64,000 nucleotides of DNA from Trichoplusia ni (taxonomy: Eukaryota; Arthropoda; Insecta; Lepidoptera; Noctuidae): assembly GCF_003590095.1 (NCBI RefSeq), contig NC_039486.1, forward strand, positions 6,508,336 through 6,572,335, given 5' to 3'. The notes beneath the pieces are model-generated. The model made no database searches, was not told the origin of the DNA, and saw only the letters and a program-made list of their open reading frames with translations. Shown piece by piece: positions 33,688-47,800 of the stretch. Positions within the stretch are counted from its first letter, which is position 1. Every line of letters starts with the position of its first letter. The translations under genes were made by a program, and so were the position numbers.

Positions 33688-36600
33688 GTAAGAAAAAGAA
33701 ATACAGTTAAAATACCATATATTAATCCACTTAAAAGGAAAAACAATACATAATAATACAATAATTGCAAGTACAAGTAGAGGCTACGCATAAATAGCTA
33801 CTTAGTTATAATAACAGCAATTGTTTTTATTGCAGCATTACGTAAAGGCTTTCGACACTGATTGTAACTTTATACAAAGAAATGTTTAAGTTTCTTTAGA
33901 GTATAGAGTCTTTATTATGAACTCGAATAACTGATAAGTTTTTATTTATGTCTGGACTAATCAATAGATGAAAGTTTATCCTTGATATATCAGTCAAAGC
34001 AACAACGAAACTGAAGAGATAACTATCAATTTCATTGATGCAATTAATATATATTTAACCGAATCCAAACATGATCTTATAAAATAAACCGCTTTAATAG
34101 CAACAGATTTATAAAGGAATTTAAATCATTTTTAGATCGACTGATAAAGCTACCTTTCTTCGTTTAGTTTTAGTTCAAAATCGGATGCCCGAAGACGCCC
34201 GACGAATGGATATCGAACAAACCGAACTTACATGAATTATAGTTAGGTAGAGCCAGTCTAGACTGCACGACACTAGACTGTGGGTACAGTCGGCAACAAA
34301 AATATATGAACACTGTCAGATTTACAAGGGTCAAGTATAGAATGAAATACGAGAACTCAGACCTGGAATTGAGAAACAAACAAGTGAAGCTAAGCAAGTT
34401 TAAGCGTCAATATAATAGAATGTCAAGCGACAGATTTGACTTACTTTTGCTAACCATACTTATTATAGACTTTCTTGAAGTGGGAAAAGTAAGTAGGTAC
34501 AAGTATCAATACTTGTATTAAATTACAATAAAGAATTAAATGAAATTTATGGGAGACAATAGACAAAAAATGTAGAAGGAGGAAGAGCGAAGAAGAGAGA
34601 TCTTTACCCAGTAGTGGGACATTTGTGGCTAGTAATAAATCCATAAAAATCGTAAGAAGATGTAGATAATAAGTTCAGTTGGTATGCAATACTCTGATAA
34701 GCTTAATGTATTCAAACAAAATGTGATGCAAACAATGGCAATGCCTACTATGTAGCCGTTTTCCATACACGGAGGAATTATGGTGTCAACTATGACTCAA
34801 GACAGATACTTATTGGTTAAGGTTACAATAGACACCTATCTTGTATACCATAACGTATTTCCTGCATTCTAATTAAAGAATCTCAAAGCCGTAGAGTGTA
34901 ATCCGACAGTATCCTTAAAGAATGGCAATAAAAAGTTTTGTAATGGGGTCTTTGATCTTTGTAACAAGGGAACTTCAAGTACACTTCGAACTCTTTGTAT
35001 ATAAACCTGCTTACTCGTTTTTTTAAAGGACCTCACACCTGTTTTGACCTAAATATCCTGTTATATCCTTACGAAAAATCTAACTAGTTCCATAATGGCT
35101 GGGGGGCCGAAACAGGGCGGAACTACGGTCAGTCACGCAAGGATAAACCAATTTGGTTTATGTAACGCGCACACACTCCCTTGTTACGTTAATGCACTTT
35201 TACAGTTTTCTACTTCAACAAGCAATGGACAATTGGTCAATAGCTAAAAAACATAAAATATGCCAGAACCGATTTGCCGGCAGCTGTAGTTGAATTTTGA
35301 GTTCAAGGGCGTTCAACCCTGTTTCTTTATTTAATCATATATCAATTGTTAGTTCTCCCGTTCATCCAATTTATTTAAGAGGGGAGTAGTAGTTTGGGAT
35401 TAAGAGGATTAACAGATGGATTCCGTAATTACTTTAGTTCCTGTTCGGATGGACGGAGTTTTACCTGCTATATTTAGTTCGGACTTAGCGTGGCACAAAT
35501 TCAGAATGAGATAATTTAGTTATTTAATATTGCACGTCCTAAAGCAAGTAGTCTGGTATACGCTTAGGGATAAGAAATTTTTATTACAACCAGACATGTA
35601 AATAGGTTTCAACCTCATGCATAAACAATTATAATTCTTAAAGAACTAGTACTACTGAGCGAGCTACATTGCATGTGTCCTCCAAGTGGCACAGTTCACT
35701 CGCTACAAGTTACAGACCGACTAAATACATCCAACACTTGAGAAATGACGATGACATCACCGCGTCAATTTGTGAACTAACTCAATAGCTAGGATCTAGA
35801 AACTGGTCAATTAGATTACCAATAAAGTTTGAGAACTTTTGGAGTTTGCCACATAACGGTATTTGGTTTTCAATTGCAATAATTACCTTTAATTGTTTAA
35901 AATAAAAATTTCTTTTTTATAGTACAACAATTAATATCATCGCGTATTTCAAAATAACTGTTCAAATATCTAGACAGTTTATAATATCTTAGTTCACTTA
36001 TTATAGCCGTAACTTCATCAACGAGAAGCATTACAAAGTCAAAATTGCATCATTATTTAACAACCATTGGTCTGGGCTATAAGCGTGCTATTACTATGCG
36101 TCGATGGCTAGACGATCATTCATACTATGCAAATAGAGAGTTAATTAGGCATCAGTCTCTGTAACAAGCTAATCAGTAGTATTAGCGTCAGGAAAGTGTT
36201 AAACGGCTAAGTAACTACCGTCTGAGCACCTTATTTGACAGTTACAGGCCTTTCAAGGGATGAGTAAGTTATTTGGTTGTAATGCCTATATTATGTTCCA
36301 ATTAGTACTATTGTAACATTAAATATATATTCATAATAGTTTTCCGACTTTTAACGTTGTCTTTTTTTTAATTTTGTTTGTTAGGTACCTCAGAACTTCG
36401 GGCAGGATGAAGTGTTTTTTTATTTAATGTGAAAAAGCTGTCATTTGCGCGCATAAACAAAACATTAAGTTTGTCCAGTAGTTTTTATTTGAAGACAGTT
36501 GTACGTTTTTTTTAATAACAAAATATAATACTTTAGTAATTTTAGTGCAAAACGAAACGAAAAATTCAATAATCAGTAGACTATAAAAACAGTGGAGCCA

Positions 36601-39600
36601 AAAATGCTTAATATTAATAGATATATTATTATTATATAGAGCATGGATATTCAATAATAAAAGAAAATTTTTAGCGATATACGTCGTGTTAAATTTTTAA
36701 AGTTTGTTGATGTTTGTCTGCTGGTTGTAACCACAAACAGCACATCCACAGTACAATCTTAACCTCGTGCATGAGTGACGGAAGACTATTTCGGGCACCA
36801 TTATCCAGAAATGGCTACGCACCGTTCGTGTTTGGATTTAACGAGTGAACGTTTGGGTACGTACGCACATATATTAGTCGTAAGTACGTGGAAAGAAAAA
36901 TAATATTCTATCGTTTTTTGTAAAGGAAGTAGGCAAATTAGGACATCAAACAGCTTAAGTATGTAGAATTAACTTTTTATGATCCTAAATCGGGATTGTT
37001 TTAGAGTTATTTGTAATTTAAATATATTTAGAAATATATTCCGGGTAACAAATAGGTACCATTTTATAATTTTAAAATAAGAAAGATTAAAGAATACTTT
37101 GTCCCACGGGACATGTCTTATCTTGATTTTTTTTCATTAGATAAAACGGTCAAAATTTACTAAGGCGCTAACATGTTGCCTTAGGATTCCTACGCTACAG
37201 TTTTATTTAAATCCTTTTAAAACAGGCTTTGAAAAAGAAGGTCAATCTCGGTAATAAATATGGACGAATTAAACCTTTTTGACCGTTAATAATTCAAACT
37301 TGGTGGTGCTTCATTATCCTTTAAAAAAGGCAGAAAGGATTACTCCGACAACAGCAAAGCTTTTAAACAAAAGCTGGTGTTTAATTTACATTGGTAAAAT
37401 TACATGTCACACTTAGGCAAAAACCAGTTTCCAAATTCAAGTTGCGAAAACGTTGAAATTGTTGCCAATATGAGAGCAAAAATTCTGTTGAATGCTAATT
37501 AATTTTGTAAACAACGCTATGGATACTGGTTTATGTTTTATCTTGAAGTCACAAGTACATGATATAATGACTGCAGTTTTATTATCTTATCCGATCGATT
37601 CGAGACTCCAAGCACGGAGAATTTGACATTGAAAATGCAGAGTTACTTTATTCCTTGCAGGGTACAAAATCGTTACGGCCTGCCAGTCTGGAGTATGCGT
37701 ATATACATACGTAGGAAGTTGTTCTTATAGATATTTTGTTCAATAGAATGGATCGACTCGCCTCCGAGCCGTCTGGGAAGCTGCTATACGACTCCCCTCC
37801 CCCACCCCCTTGGTAAATGGAAGTAAAATGCGGATTCCTTTCCCCCATCCTTACAAACATCCCTCCTACGCAGGAAGACGTCACATACACTATTCGCTCA
37901 GATAATAAATGTGGGCAGATAATGGTTTGGTTTCAAAATTGAAAGTTTTATATCCTCGGTCATGGCAATATCAATTGGAATGGTTTGTATGTTTATTTGG
38001 TTACACGTGGTTATTTCATTCCAGTGTTAAGGTGTGGTGAGATTGGAACTAATGTACTAGTGAGCAATACCCTTTCCCGCAACCCAAAAATAAAAGACGG
38101 TTGAATGGCCAGGAGATTCCAGACAAAAATATTCAACCTGTATTGATTAATTTATTCTGCAAGGTACTTAAATCCTGCGTAGGTTGAAGTTCTACTTGAA
38201 TAAGATTTATTGTTTGATTTGCCACAAAAGGGCCTCAGTACTATTCTTTCGAAATAACTTTGTTCAGATTTAAGATCCTTTACCTGCCCACTCTCACAAA
38301 AACATGCGCCGGCTGTTATTCGATCGTTTTGCACCTGCCATTGGGGAACAGGCTTTTTCGACAATCGCTGAACGTACGTTCAATTTCTTAAAATGTTTAT
38401 AACGTTGTTTTTCTTTTTGTTGAATATTCAAGATTCGGGTATGTAGGGCAGTTCCAAATGGTTTGTCACCCCTAGTAGGCAAATATTTTTGGGGGAAAGT
38501 CGACACGCAAGAAGGGACGACCAAAATTTATTTCCCCAAAGTAAATATTTTGAAATGAGATTAAATATTTAGTTCTATGTTATACCTACTCAAGACTCGC
38601 ACCGTATTTTTGAAGAGTACTCTAGACCTTCAGAATGTGCATTATTTTGTTCTTGTAGCGAATTTTATGGAAAGACCGGTTTTCAATGCAGCGAAAGCTG
38701 CCTCAAGAGTCTAGCATCTATTTATCCTAAGTAGTTAAGTAAATGTAGGTAACTACGATAATGGTCAACTACTTGACCTTTTAAATGCATTTAATGTATT
38801 TGATTGAATGTCTGTATTAAATAGAGTTAGTATTTGAGGCTGGTACTAAGAACTCATCGTGTACATGGTGCACCACGTGCTTCGACTTACAACCGAATGA
38901 ATCATATTGATCCCTTATAGTAACCACTCCATGAATGACCAATTATTTTGCGAAGCTTTTTGTAGTGACGGACGTATCCACGATTGAGAAAGACAATTAT
39001 AATCGATATGATATTAGTCACTACTTTTGCTAAAGGTTCAAAAAACAGTGTATTGGACATGCATTTGAAAATACCTCCTTTTTAGTAATGAAAACCATAT
39101 TTATAATTATAGCATCAGTTCGGGAGTAAAAATAACAGCCGAATCAGATCAATAATTGCGAAACGTAAGTGGCCAGACGCAGTTTCTCAATATCCGCCAC
39201 CCACCGGCATTTCGTTGTTTAGATTGGGACAAGTACAACAAATGTTTAATTTAATACCGACTTTAAGTCAGAAATATAAGCGAATCGGGTAATTTTAAGT
39301 GTAACAGAAGTACATGCTTTCGCTAGATAGTCGGCGGGCCTATACGGCTGGAGTGAAAGACAGGACCGATAAACTAAATCAGAGTCCAGTTTATAGGGCA
39401 TGCATTATCAAAACATTGTATAGAAATGTAGTATCGCGGAAGGAAATATCAAATTAAAGGAGAGATATTGCAGGCGGCTCTATATCTACACGGCCGAGAC
39501 AACATCGTTATCGATCGTAGTCGCGCATTCGCCGGGCGCCGCGTAATTTTGCAAAACACCCATTTATAACATAAACACTAAGTTTAACAAGGTGATATCG

Positions 39601-39623
39601 TTAGATTGTAATTCATGAGTCTT
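33688..39623 (-). other. Probable 5' UTR intron of Dscam1
   Basis: About 5.9 kb of AT-rich sequence with no convincing exon on either strand. A C-rich tract lies at 37,790-37,812 and a dispersed repeat copy near 36,415. Assigned as intron because the signal-peptide exon has a clean acceptor and a good donor lies at 39,625. Confidence 0.45.
36415..36495 (+). repeat. Interspersed repeat copy B
   Basis: Shares ATTTAATGTGAAAAAGCT and CAGTAGTTTTTATTTGAA blocks with copy A at 25,145-25,215, in the same order and orientation. Confidence 0.45.
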
Positions 39624-39625
39624 AC

Positions 39626-39735
39626 CTGAGACCAACGAGTGGTGGCTCAGCGCAGCACCCACAACACTTGAAATCACAACACACGCGAAGAGACGAGTCG
39701 CGACAACCGACCCGCCCAAGCTACAGACGCGGTAT
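39626..39735 (-). promoter_or_regulatory. Dscam1: Candidate non-coding first exon and promoter of Dscam1
   Basis: On the minus strand a GC-richer stretch ends in CTCAG|GTAAGACT, a strong donor at 39,624-39,625. Upstream lies TATAATAG (about 39,752-39,760). Sequence between has the GTTGTCGCGACTCGTC style common in insect 5' UTRs. It is the best source for the acceptor at 33,686. The transcription start is a guess. Confidence 0.4.
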
Positions 39736-39739
39736 GAGT

Positions 39740-41656
39740 AAGTTGTATAGCTATTATACAAACGGCCGATGACATCCGACCGCAGAAAGGGATGGGTAGA
39801 GTATATCGTATCTCTTCTACGACTCTACGAATTAACAAGAGCGGTCCTGGCCGAGGCCGAGGCAGCGCGATTTTTACCGAGGGTCGAAGGATCCGTGAAA
39901 TAAATGCGCGCGCAGGAATCCGTCCAGACACCCGTGCGAGTAAGTGCGTATGTGCTTGTAGTGCCCCTTTATTGAATGTAAGGTGTTTAGTGTCCTCTCA
40001 TTCTTATTTGTTTCAAGCACTGTTTGATTAATAAAAATATCCTCCGTAGTAATCTTTGGTCCTGGCTTTAGGAATTCGAATACCAACGGCTGGAAATTGA
40101 ACCTTAAGTAAATTGCCCTAGCTTGTCCGCTGACAAAATACTTAAGTAGGGATGTATGATGAATTTTTTTATATCGATAATAGGTACTTACAGGGGTCTT
40201 TTGTTCGCAGTAAATAGGCACATTTGTGACCTTGGCGATTCCAATATATGTAGATTTATTTATGAGTACAGGATATTTTTGAAGACCTCTAGTTTGTTTC
40301 TTTCTATTTTCTCTGAATAAGATTAAATTGTAAAGTAATTGTATTGATAAAATGTAAAGGTTTTTCGTTATCGGTAATATGTCAAAACGTTAATGTGCGT
40401 ATTAAATCCATAAAAACAAATCATATTCATAATATATTTTATTAAAAGTAGAATCATAATATGTAATAACAATTAATAAATAACATTTCTATGGCAGCAT
40501 AATTATATGAGATGTGTTAAATAGCAAAAATATCTTAACAATTTATCAACAAAACATCCATTTATTATTGCTTGTTTTAAAACACGATTATCACCATTAA
40601 AAACATTTTAGTGTTGTGGGCACAACATTTAAGCAAGTTGATGTATATTATTTGCACGAATACAAGATATATGGCACATGAAAATATGCTAAATATACTA
40701 TTTTTCTGCAATTCCTTATGCAACTAGAACAAGAGGAACATTAATTTTAAGAATTAGATAAACATTGAACATGTTATATATTTATATGTAGGTACGCAAC
40801 ATTAAATATTTACTCAGATTTCTACTACATATTATAAATACACTATCTATATATTTTTCTAGGTAATTTTAAAATGTCTTTACCAATATTGGAAGCTACA
40901 TATTATATTTTTTTTATAACTATAAGGTTAAAAACTACACAACATTAAGATTTTTTAAACAACAATATAAAACTATACTGCATTATATTAAGGATGCAAT
41001 TTGACAGATTTATAAAATTATACATTATTAAATGGATTTCTTAAACATGGACTTCTTAAATGGTTATATTGAAGTTATTCTTAAAAGAAAAATACATTTC
41101 TTAACACTAAGTTACACATAATAGAAATGGCATATTTATAAATATAATAATTCGAATCTAGATTTAAGAAAATAATTCATCTCTGATCTTTGGAGGTATT
41201 TGTAGTTGCAAAGTTTATTTAAAAAATATATTTTTATAAAATATTTTGGCCGCTATTTCATCAATGTTTTGCGTTATTATAGCTGCTTTCTTCATCACTT
41301 TATTTTTGAACGCCTTGCTGTTACACTGAATTCTGCTTAACCAAACAGTTAAGTACAATTGTAGATTTCAAATTTTGTATGCGTTATAAAATTTGATTAT
41401 AAGAATTTGATTATAAAATTATAAGTGTTTTACATTTTTCTGCAAGAAGGCTGCGACATTGTTTGACTAAACTGTTGCAGTTTCAAAGTACAGCCAGAGA
41501 CAGATTTATAAACTGACATAATAGTTTTCCCGCCATTTAGGAGTTCAGCATTTTTGTAGGTTGTAAATCAGACTGGGCTCATAAGATTTCATTACTCACT
41601 GTACTTAAATATTGGCGTTCATAGTAGGTATAATGTTGGGTGGGATGTTGGGCACC
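39740..41656 (-). other. Intergenic region and probable GlyP 3' UTR
   Basis: The part from 40,430 to 41,656 is very AT-rich and follows the GlyP stop codon, as expected for a 3' UTR. Minus-strand AATAAA-type signals occur near 41,212 and 40,435. The part from 39,740 to 39,920 is GC-richer and probably belongs to the Dscam1 promoter. No other gene was seen. Confidence 0.45.
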
Positions 41657-41806
41657 TTAAGCGCTCTCATGCGGGGCAGGCAGTTTCTCCCACGACGGCT
41701 CGACGCCCCAGATCTGGCGCGCATACTCGGCGATGGTGCGGTCTGATGAGAACTTGCCGGAAGACGCAATGTTCTCGATCACCATTTCAGCCCATTTCGC
41801 TGGTTT
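41657..41806 (-). CDS. GlyP: GlyP exon 9 (C-terminus)
   Basis: 150 nt with stop codon TAA at 41,657-41,659. Encodes KPAKWAEMVIENIASSGKFS and TIAEYARQIWGVEPSWEKLP, the conserved C-terminal segment. Acceptor CCACAG. Confidence 0.95.
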   Translation of the reverse strand, partial: KPAKWAEMVIENIASSGKFSSDRTIAEYARQIWGVEPSWEKLPAPHESA

Positions 41807-44800
41807 CTGTGGAGTATTATTGAGCATTATACAACAGGTAAAAATTATAAAAACTTTGTTAAGAAGGTTGCTGTAGAGGATTTTGTTCTTTATGCCATTG
41901 AGTTTTAGGGTATATAAATTATAGCAGATCTTTTTACAAACGCACGGCCGTGATATGAACGATAATTTGCTAAAAGACTTTCTGCTTTAAACTGACAGTC
42001 TGAGCATGTCATTCATGCAAAGTATAAAGGTTAAAAAAGTTAAAGTTAATAAAAACCCAGTAAATTAAAAAGATTTAAAAAAAAAGTTTGGGTTTTTGGT
42101 TTAGAATTTTGTGTTGTACATGACTGGTCCATCACCATATTTATCAGCGAGTCTAAGAATATTCAGTTTGCAATCAATAAGATGAATATAAGAGTGTTAT
42201 CAGTATTTAAATTCAGTCAGCGTGATCTTAACCGCATTTTATAGAAACTCTCTCAATGCCCGCGATAAGAAACATCGCAAACCTTGCCGCGTAAACGTTA
42301 TATTGGTATCGAGTTTAGTGCCAAGTTATGTCAATAAAATATATAGTTTGCTGCTATTCATATGCAAAGCTCTGGTGCAGACAATGCTTCTTCCGCACGT
42401 TACTGAAATAAAATCTAGTTTCAAATCAATTTAGTAAGATTCGTTACAATAATGTCTCATTACAATAAACAACTATGGTCGATTGACCAAAAATACCCTA
42501 CATAAAGAACAGAGCAAGTTTCATCAAGAGATTCGTTCACTAATGAAGATTATTCAAAAGTACATTTTATGTTGAAATCGATTAAAAAGAAAATACGTTT
42601 GTCACTAATTATCAGAATGGTACCCCCGATTTCTTGACCAAAATATACTAACCAAAAGGGTAATTGACTAAAAAGAATAAGTAGTCCTTCGGACGAGTTT
42701 CCAAAAAATATTGCATACGTATGAATGTGTATTTTGTATTTTATCACATCATTAAAAAAGAGAGCAAGATTAAAAGCACTTAAAATGATAAAATGTACGG
42801 CGGTGGGGCTACTAAAACGCTAAAAATCGCACTGCTTTTAAATCGCTGTTAATTTGCCGGACAGTATAGTAAAACCAAGTTGAAGTTATACCTGGTAAGT
42901 ATCGGAGACTTTCTGTTGTGCCTCAATGTAAGCATCGTAGTCAGCCAGATGCAGGAACCGGTCGTGTTGCAGCAACACATCGGCGATGTGCGCGAAGCGG
43001 CCCGGCTCGCCCGGCGAGAAGAACCCGCTGCGGATCTGTTCTACGCACTGGCGTAGCTCCGGGTTGCGCTCGTAGTACTCGTAGGCGTTGTAACTATGTA
43101 AAAGTACAATTACTATTAATAATAATAAGAATATCCTCCTTATATTCTAGATGCGAATGTTTGTATGTTTGATGTCTTTAACCTTCCACGCAAGAACCTC
43201 TGAACGGATTCAGACGAAACTTGGTACACAGGTTTATAACCAGTTCTCGTGGGATCATTTTCGATTTGCAGCTGGCGGGCTCGCGTGCTACATAAACAAT
43301 GTAGGTAAGTTAAGACTAACAGGTTTAGTCTTATCTTACAAAAATCACCTTTCTAGTAGTAGTTATTAATCCTATTAGACGTCATAAAATCGGTTGCGCC
43401 ATAGTTGTGCATCATTATCGCTTATAACTGTTACAAAAGTCTCATCGATCTTCTACTTAAAAATATATGAGTACATGTTTGTTTGTAAACAAGGTGAGAG
43501 CTAGAAATAAATAACGTAACACAAAGTATTCAGACTGAATTTTCTTCGCACGCATAAACAATACGTCTAATTCTAATTCTAAATTTATACCTCGAATGTA
43601 CAATGTGACAACTGAATTCGTATCTATTACATTACGAGTACCTACACCATTATGAGTCACATAATATAATTATAACATTTATCATTTAGTTATCACTTTC
43701 GTTTAGAGAATACATTCGATAAATTATGACCTTTCAGACTTACTGCTTTATCAGGTTAAATCTATAAATAGGTTATGATTTGTTTTAGAATACTGGATCA
43801 CAAGGTTCACATTGCATAAGAAAAACTATTTTACAATTTTAGTGTTTATTAGAATGATTTCTTTTACCAAGAGCTGGTATATTGAGAAAAATAAAACGGT
43901 CAAGTGCGAGTCCGATTCGCGACACTGTTGGTTTAATATACGATCGCACCAACTGTTCTGTCGCGGAGGGGTTTACAAACATTCAAGTCACATGCCCAAA
44001 TAAGTCTAGCCTGAAAACAAGTATTCGTCAACCGTGGGGATCGAACACGAGCCATATCACGCACAGTGCATTTGGTGTGGTGACCGCCAATCAGCCATCT
44101 GCAGTACTTACCCTTTCTTCTGCAGAGCCTCCACATCGTCCACCCTCATTCCGAAGATGAACATGTTGTTCTCGCCTGCCTCCTCCGCCATCTCAACGTT
44201 GGCTCCGTCCATAGTACCGATGGTCAGAGCTCCGTTCAACATGAACTTCATGTTACCTGTGCCCGACGCTTCGGTACCGGCTGTGGATATCTAGAATGAA
44301 GGAAGAAGGTTATTTAAATTAATACTAAAAAAAAAGTTGTATTTGGGATCTGTTTAAAATAAGCTTCAGTGGATACTCGGTTATACAATTTAAATAAAAA
44401 GTATTGTAGTTCGAATATTTTTGAAATTAATTAAAATAATAAAAAAAACGTGTATTTGGGGTGTGTTTAGAACAAGCTGTTGTAGATACTGAAAAAGGGG
44501 ATAAGCGTAGGTTATTTCAATTTCAAAATAGTATTGTATAGGATCCTAATCTGTTTAGAAGCATAATTATTTAACCCGATATGTTGAAAATTGAATAATT
44601 CTAAAGAGGTATTAATGTACTAAATAAGGCTAAAAAGTTGTTTGTTTGAATTGTACAATTGAATAGTCATAAATAGTCCAGTTATAATAGGACTAATTTA
44701 TTTTTAAAATAATAATAAATGCATTTCTCAATTGAAAAAGTTAATTAATAGGTGCATTCTAATGACGTCATCATACACGTGTTCCTAAAATGTAAATTAA

Positions 44801-47800
44801 GTCGAGACAATGCAAACGCAATATTTATGACGCGAATTAACAGCGCTACGTAATCTATGCGTTAATTAAAAGGCTGTTTCTTCCTTATTGTTCTAATTTC
44901 TAATTATAAGTTTTACTGCGATAGCTAATATGTAGGTAGGTACCATGTACACATGTGACATGTCGTAAAATCTCGCGAGTTCGTATCTGTAACTCAGTTA
45001 CTAAAGAGTGTTTAATTAAATAAATTACGAAAGATAAATATCCTATTAGGCTTTTAATTAATGATGAAAACTGAAATATAACTTGTTCCATTCGTCATAT
45101 TTTCGAGAAAGTATTCAAAATGATTTGTTTAATACGCATATGAAGCCAAAAACGGGTTCTTATGACATTAAGTTACATAAAAGAACTTTCTTATTTTTAG
45201 GGCCGATTTTTCTCTCATCAGCTGGTATAAATGTGTCTGTTTGACATTTTTTCTATACAAAAGCCAAAATTACAAACATATTTTTAAGAAAAAAGTTATA
45301 AGGCGATTGAAAAATAAGCCCTTAGAATAATTACTAAACTACAAAACCTAAGAGACCATATCGGCATATAGGAAGATGTATGGTGTCTTAGATTTTAATA
45401 CTGTTTCAGTTCACAATCTCATCAATGAAGTTTCATAATAATGAATTTTCATAATATATTATGTACATTATATTTAATGAACTATATCTTTAATCTCACC
45501 TGTTCACTAAGGTCAGCAGCAGGCATGATGCGCTCTGCCAGCGTGACGCGGTAGTTCTCCAAGAAGATGAGCTTCAACTTGTCTCCAACATCAGGGTCAT
45601 TGTTTACCTGGATAATAAATATTATCGTTTTAAAAACAAAGATATTCAAGAAAAAACTACTAAGCCAAGCTTGATGAAATTTTATGGAACCAAATGACAA
45701 CTGTTTTACGTTAAATGAAAAAAGAATCAACAAAATCTGTACATCCAGTCCGTAGTTACGTGGTAACAAACATAAAAAACAAACGTATTGAGAACCTCCT
45801 TCTATTTGAAGTCAGGTGAAAATATTCGTAAAAGGGAAAGATTGAAAATAACATTTTAATCATAATATAAAGTTTCTACATTATCTTTGATTAAAGAACG
45901 ATAACGTAAATATGTTTTTATAGTAAGTAGTACCTATAGGTTTTTATTTCCGATGTTTTGCTCGTAGCTAGTGATGTATTCTTGCACCTTCAAATATTTT
46001 TGACAAATACATTATTACAACCGCTACCTACGCTATAGAATTTAATCTTATTAAGATAAGTATAATTATGGTCTCATCGCTTATCAATGTATAGCTACGA
46101 TGTGATTGAATTTATTCATTACCATACTGACAAGTCTAAAATAATAGATGTAAACAAGTCCTAGAAGCTTGTTTACATTAGAAGTAACGAAGTCTCAGAG
46201 AAGAAACAAAAGAGATAGAGATAGAGAATGGGTTCTAAGCAAAGCAGTAGCTGAAGTCCTAGAAATTATGACACCTAAAAAAAAAGAAAGAAATACACTT
46301 ACAAAAAATAAATGAGATCCCACCAAAAACATTAAATGTAAAAAAATGCCAAGTCTCTCGATGCAGTCTTTCCATCGTAAAAAGTTTTGAGATCTCATAG
46401 AAGCCAAGTCCTATTCAAAATATTTTGTAGTTATAAATCAACATTTAGTAATTGTATCAATAGTTTTCTTTATATTATAATTATAGTGACTTGGCAATGA
46501 GCACAAATTAAAAGCTGCTTGATGCCTGGAATTATGTGCAAATGTTACTGACGAGACCAGTGATCAGATTATTTGTTATGTGTGAATCATGATGGTCACT
46601 ACCGACTACATGCTCCAATACAATAATTAAGAATACCTTACGGGCCATCGCTTTATGAAAGTAAATGAATCGAGAGTACACTAAGACTGACTGCCGTTGC
46701 CGAAATTCGGTTGGGACGACACGGATAAACCAAAAGAAAATTAATTTTGTGATATTAATGTTTACGCATGCGGTGTGTGTAACTTTCAACTCCTACAAAT
46801 ATGCCGTTTTATTTGTTTCTTCTTGTGCTCATTGCCAAGTCACTATAATTATAATATAAAGAAAACTATTGATACAATTACTAAATGTTGATTTATAACT
46901 ACAAAATATTTTGAATAGGACTTGGCTTCTATGAGATCTCAAAACTTTTTACGATGGAAAGACTGCATCGAGAGACTTGGCATTTTTTTACATTTAATGT
47001 TTTTGGTGGGATTTATTCATTACCATACTGACAAGTCTAAAATAATAGATGTAAACAATCAATAAGTAATTGATAGATGCTCACCGTGTTGCCAACGGCG
47101 CATGCCAAGGCAATCATTTGTTTGGCAACATAGTAGCCGGGGGCAGCCTTACCGCCAATCATCACAGTTCGGGGCGTGATGGGTGCTGTGGGGTCGCGCT
47201 TGATGCGGTTGTACAATGTAATCACATGGAGAATGTTCAGCAACTGCCTCTTGTACTCGTGGATCCTCTTCACTTGCACGTCAAACATCGAAGCAGGGTT
47301 GATCTTCACTCCAGTGTCTCTCTCAATCAGAGACGCAAGCTTCAGCTTGTTCTCCTGCTTTACCTTCATAACGGCGCGCTGGAAAGCGGGGTCCTTAGCC
47401 CAGCGCTTCAACTGAGTCAGTTTTTCCAAGTGGACTGTCCAGTCTTCGCCAATCTTCTCACAGATCAGGTCAGAAAGACCAGGGTTACACAGGAGCAGCC
47501 AACGGCGGGGAGTGATGCCGTTGGTCTTGTTCTGGAACTTCTCGGGCCACATCTCGTAGAAGTCACGGAAGATGGTGGCTTTGAGGATGTCGGAATGAAT
47601 GGCCGCGACACCGTTGACCGCGTGCGCGCCAACAACACACAAATGGGCCATGTTGACTCGCTTTTCTCCCTCTTCTTCGATGAGTGACATGCGGCGCATG
47701 CGGTCCATGTCTCCCGGCCAACGCTTCTCGACCTCTTTCAAGTGCAAGAAGTTAATGTGGTAGATCAACTGCATGTGTCTGGGCAGCACGTTCTCAAGCA

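Larger units (their letters stand above)
43096..44109 (-). other. GlyP intron 7 with transposon fragments
   Basis: About 1.0 kb. It contains two fragments that look like common insect interspersed repeats (43,190-43,270 and 43,880-44,095), listed separately. No other feature seen. Confidence 0.55.
45610..47082 (-). other. GlyP intron 5 carrying a large inverted repeat
   Basis: About 1.5 kb. Between 46,111 and 47,057 it holds the inverted and direct repeats listed separately; the rest is AT-rich without other signal. Confidence 0.7.

Noticed and set aside
46532..46789. 85-codon minus-strand open frame in the loop of the GlyP intron inverted repeat
   Set aside because: No familiar motif and no similarity to a transposase that I can recognise; most likely chance.
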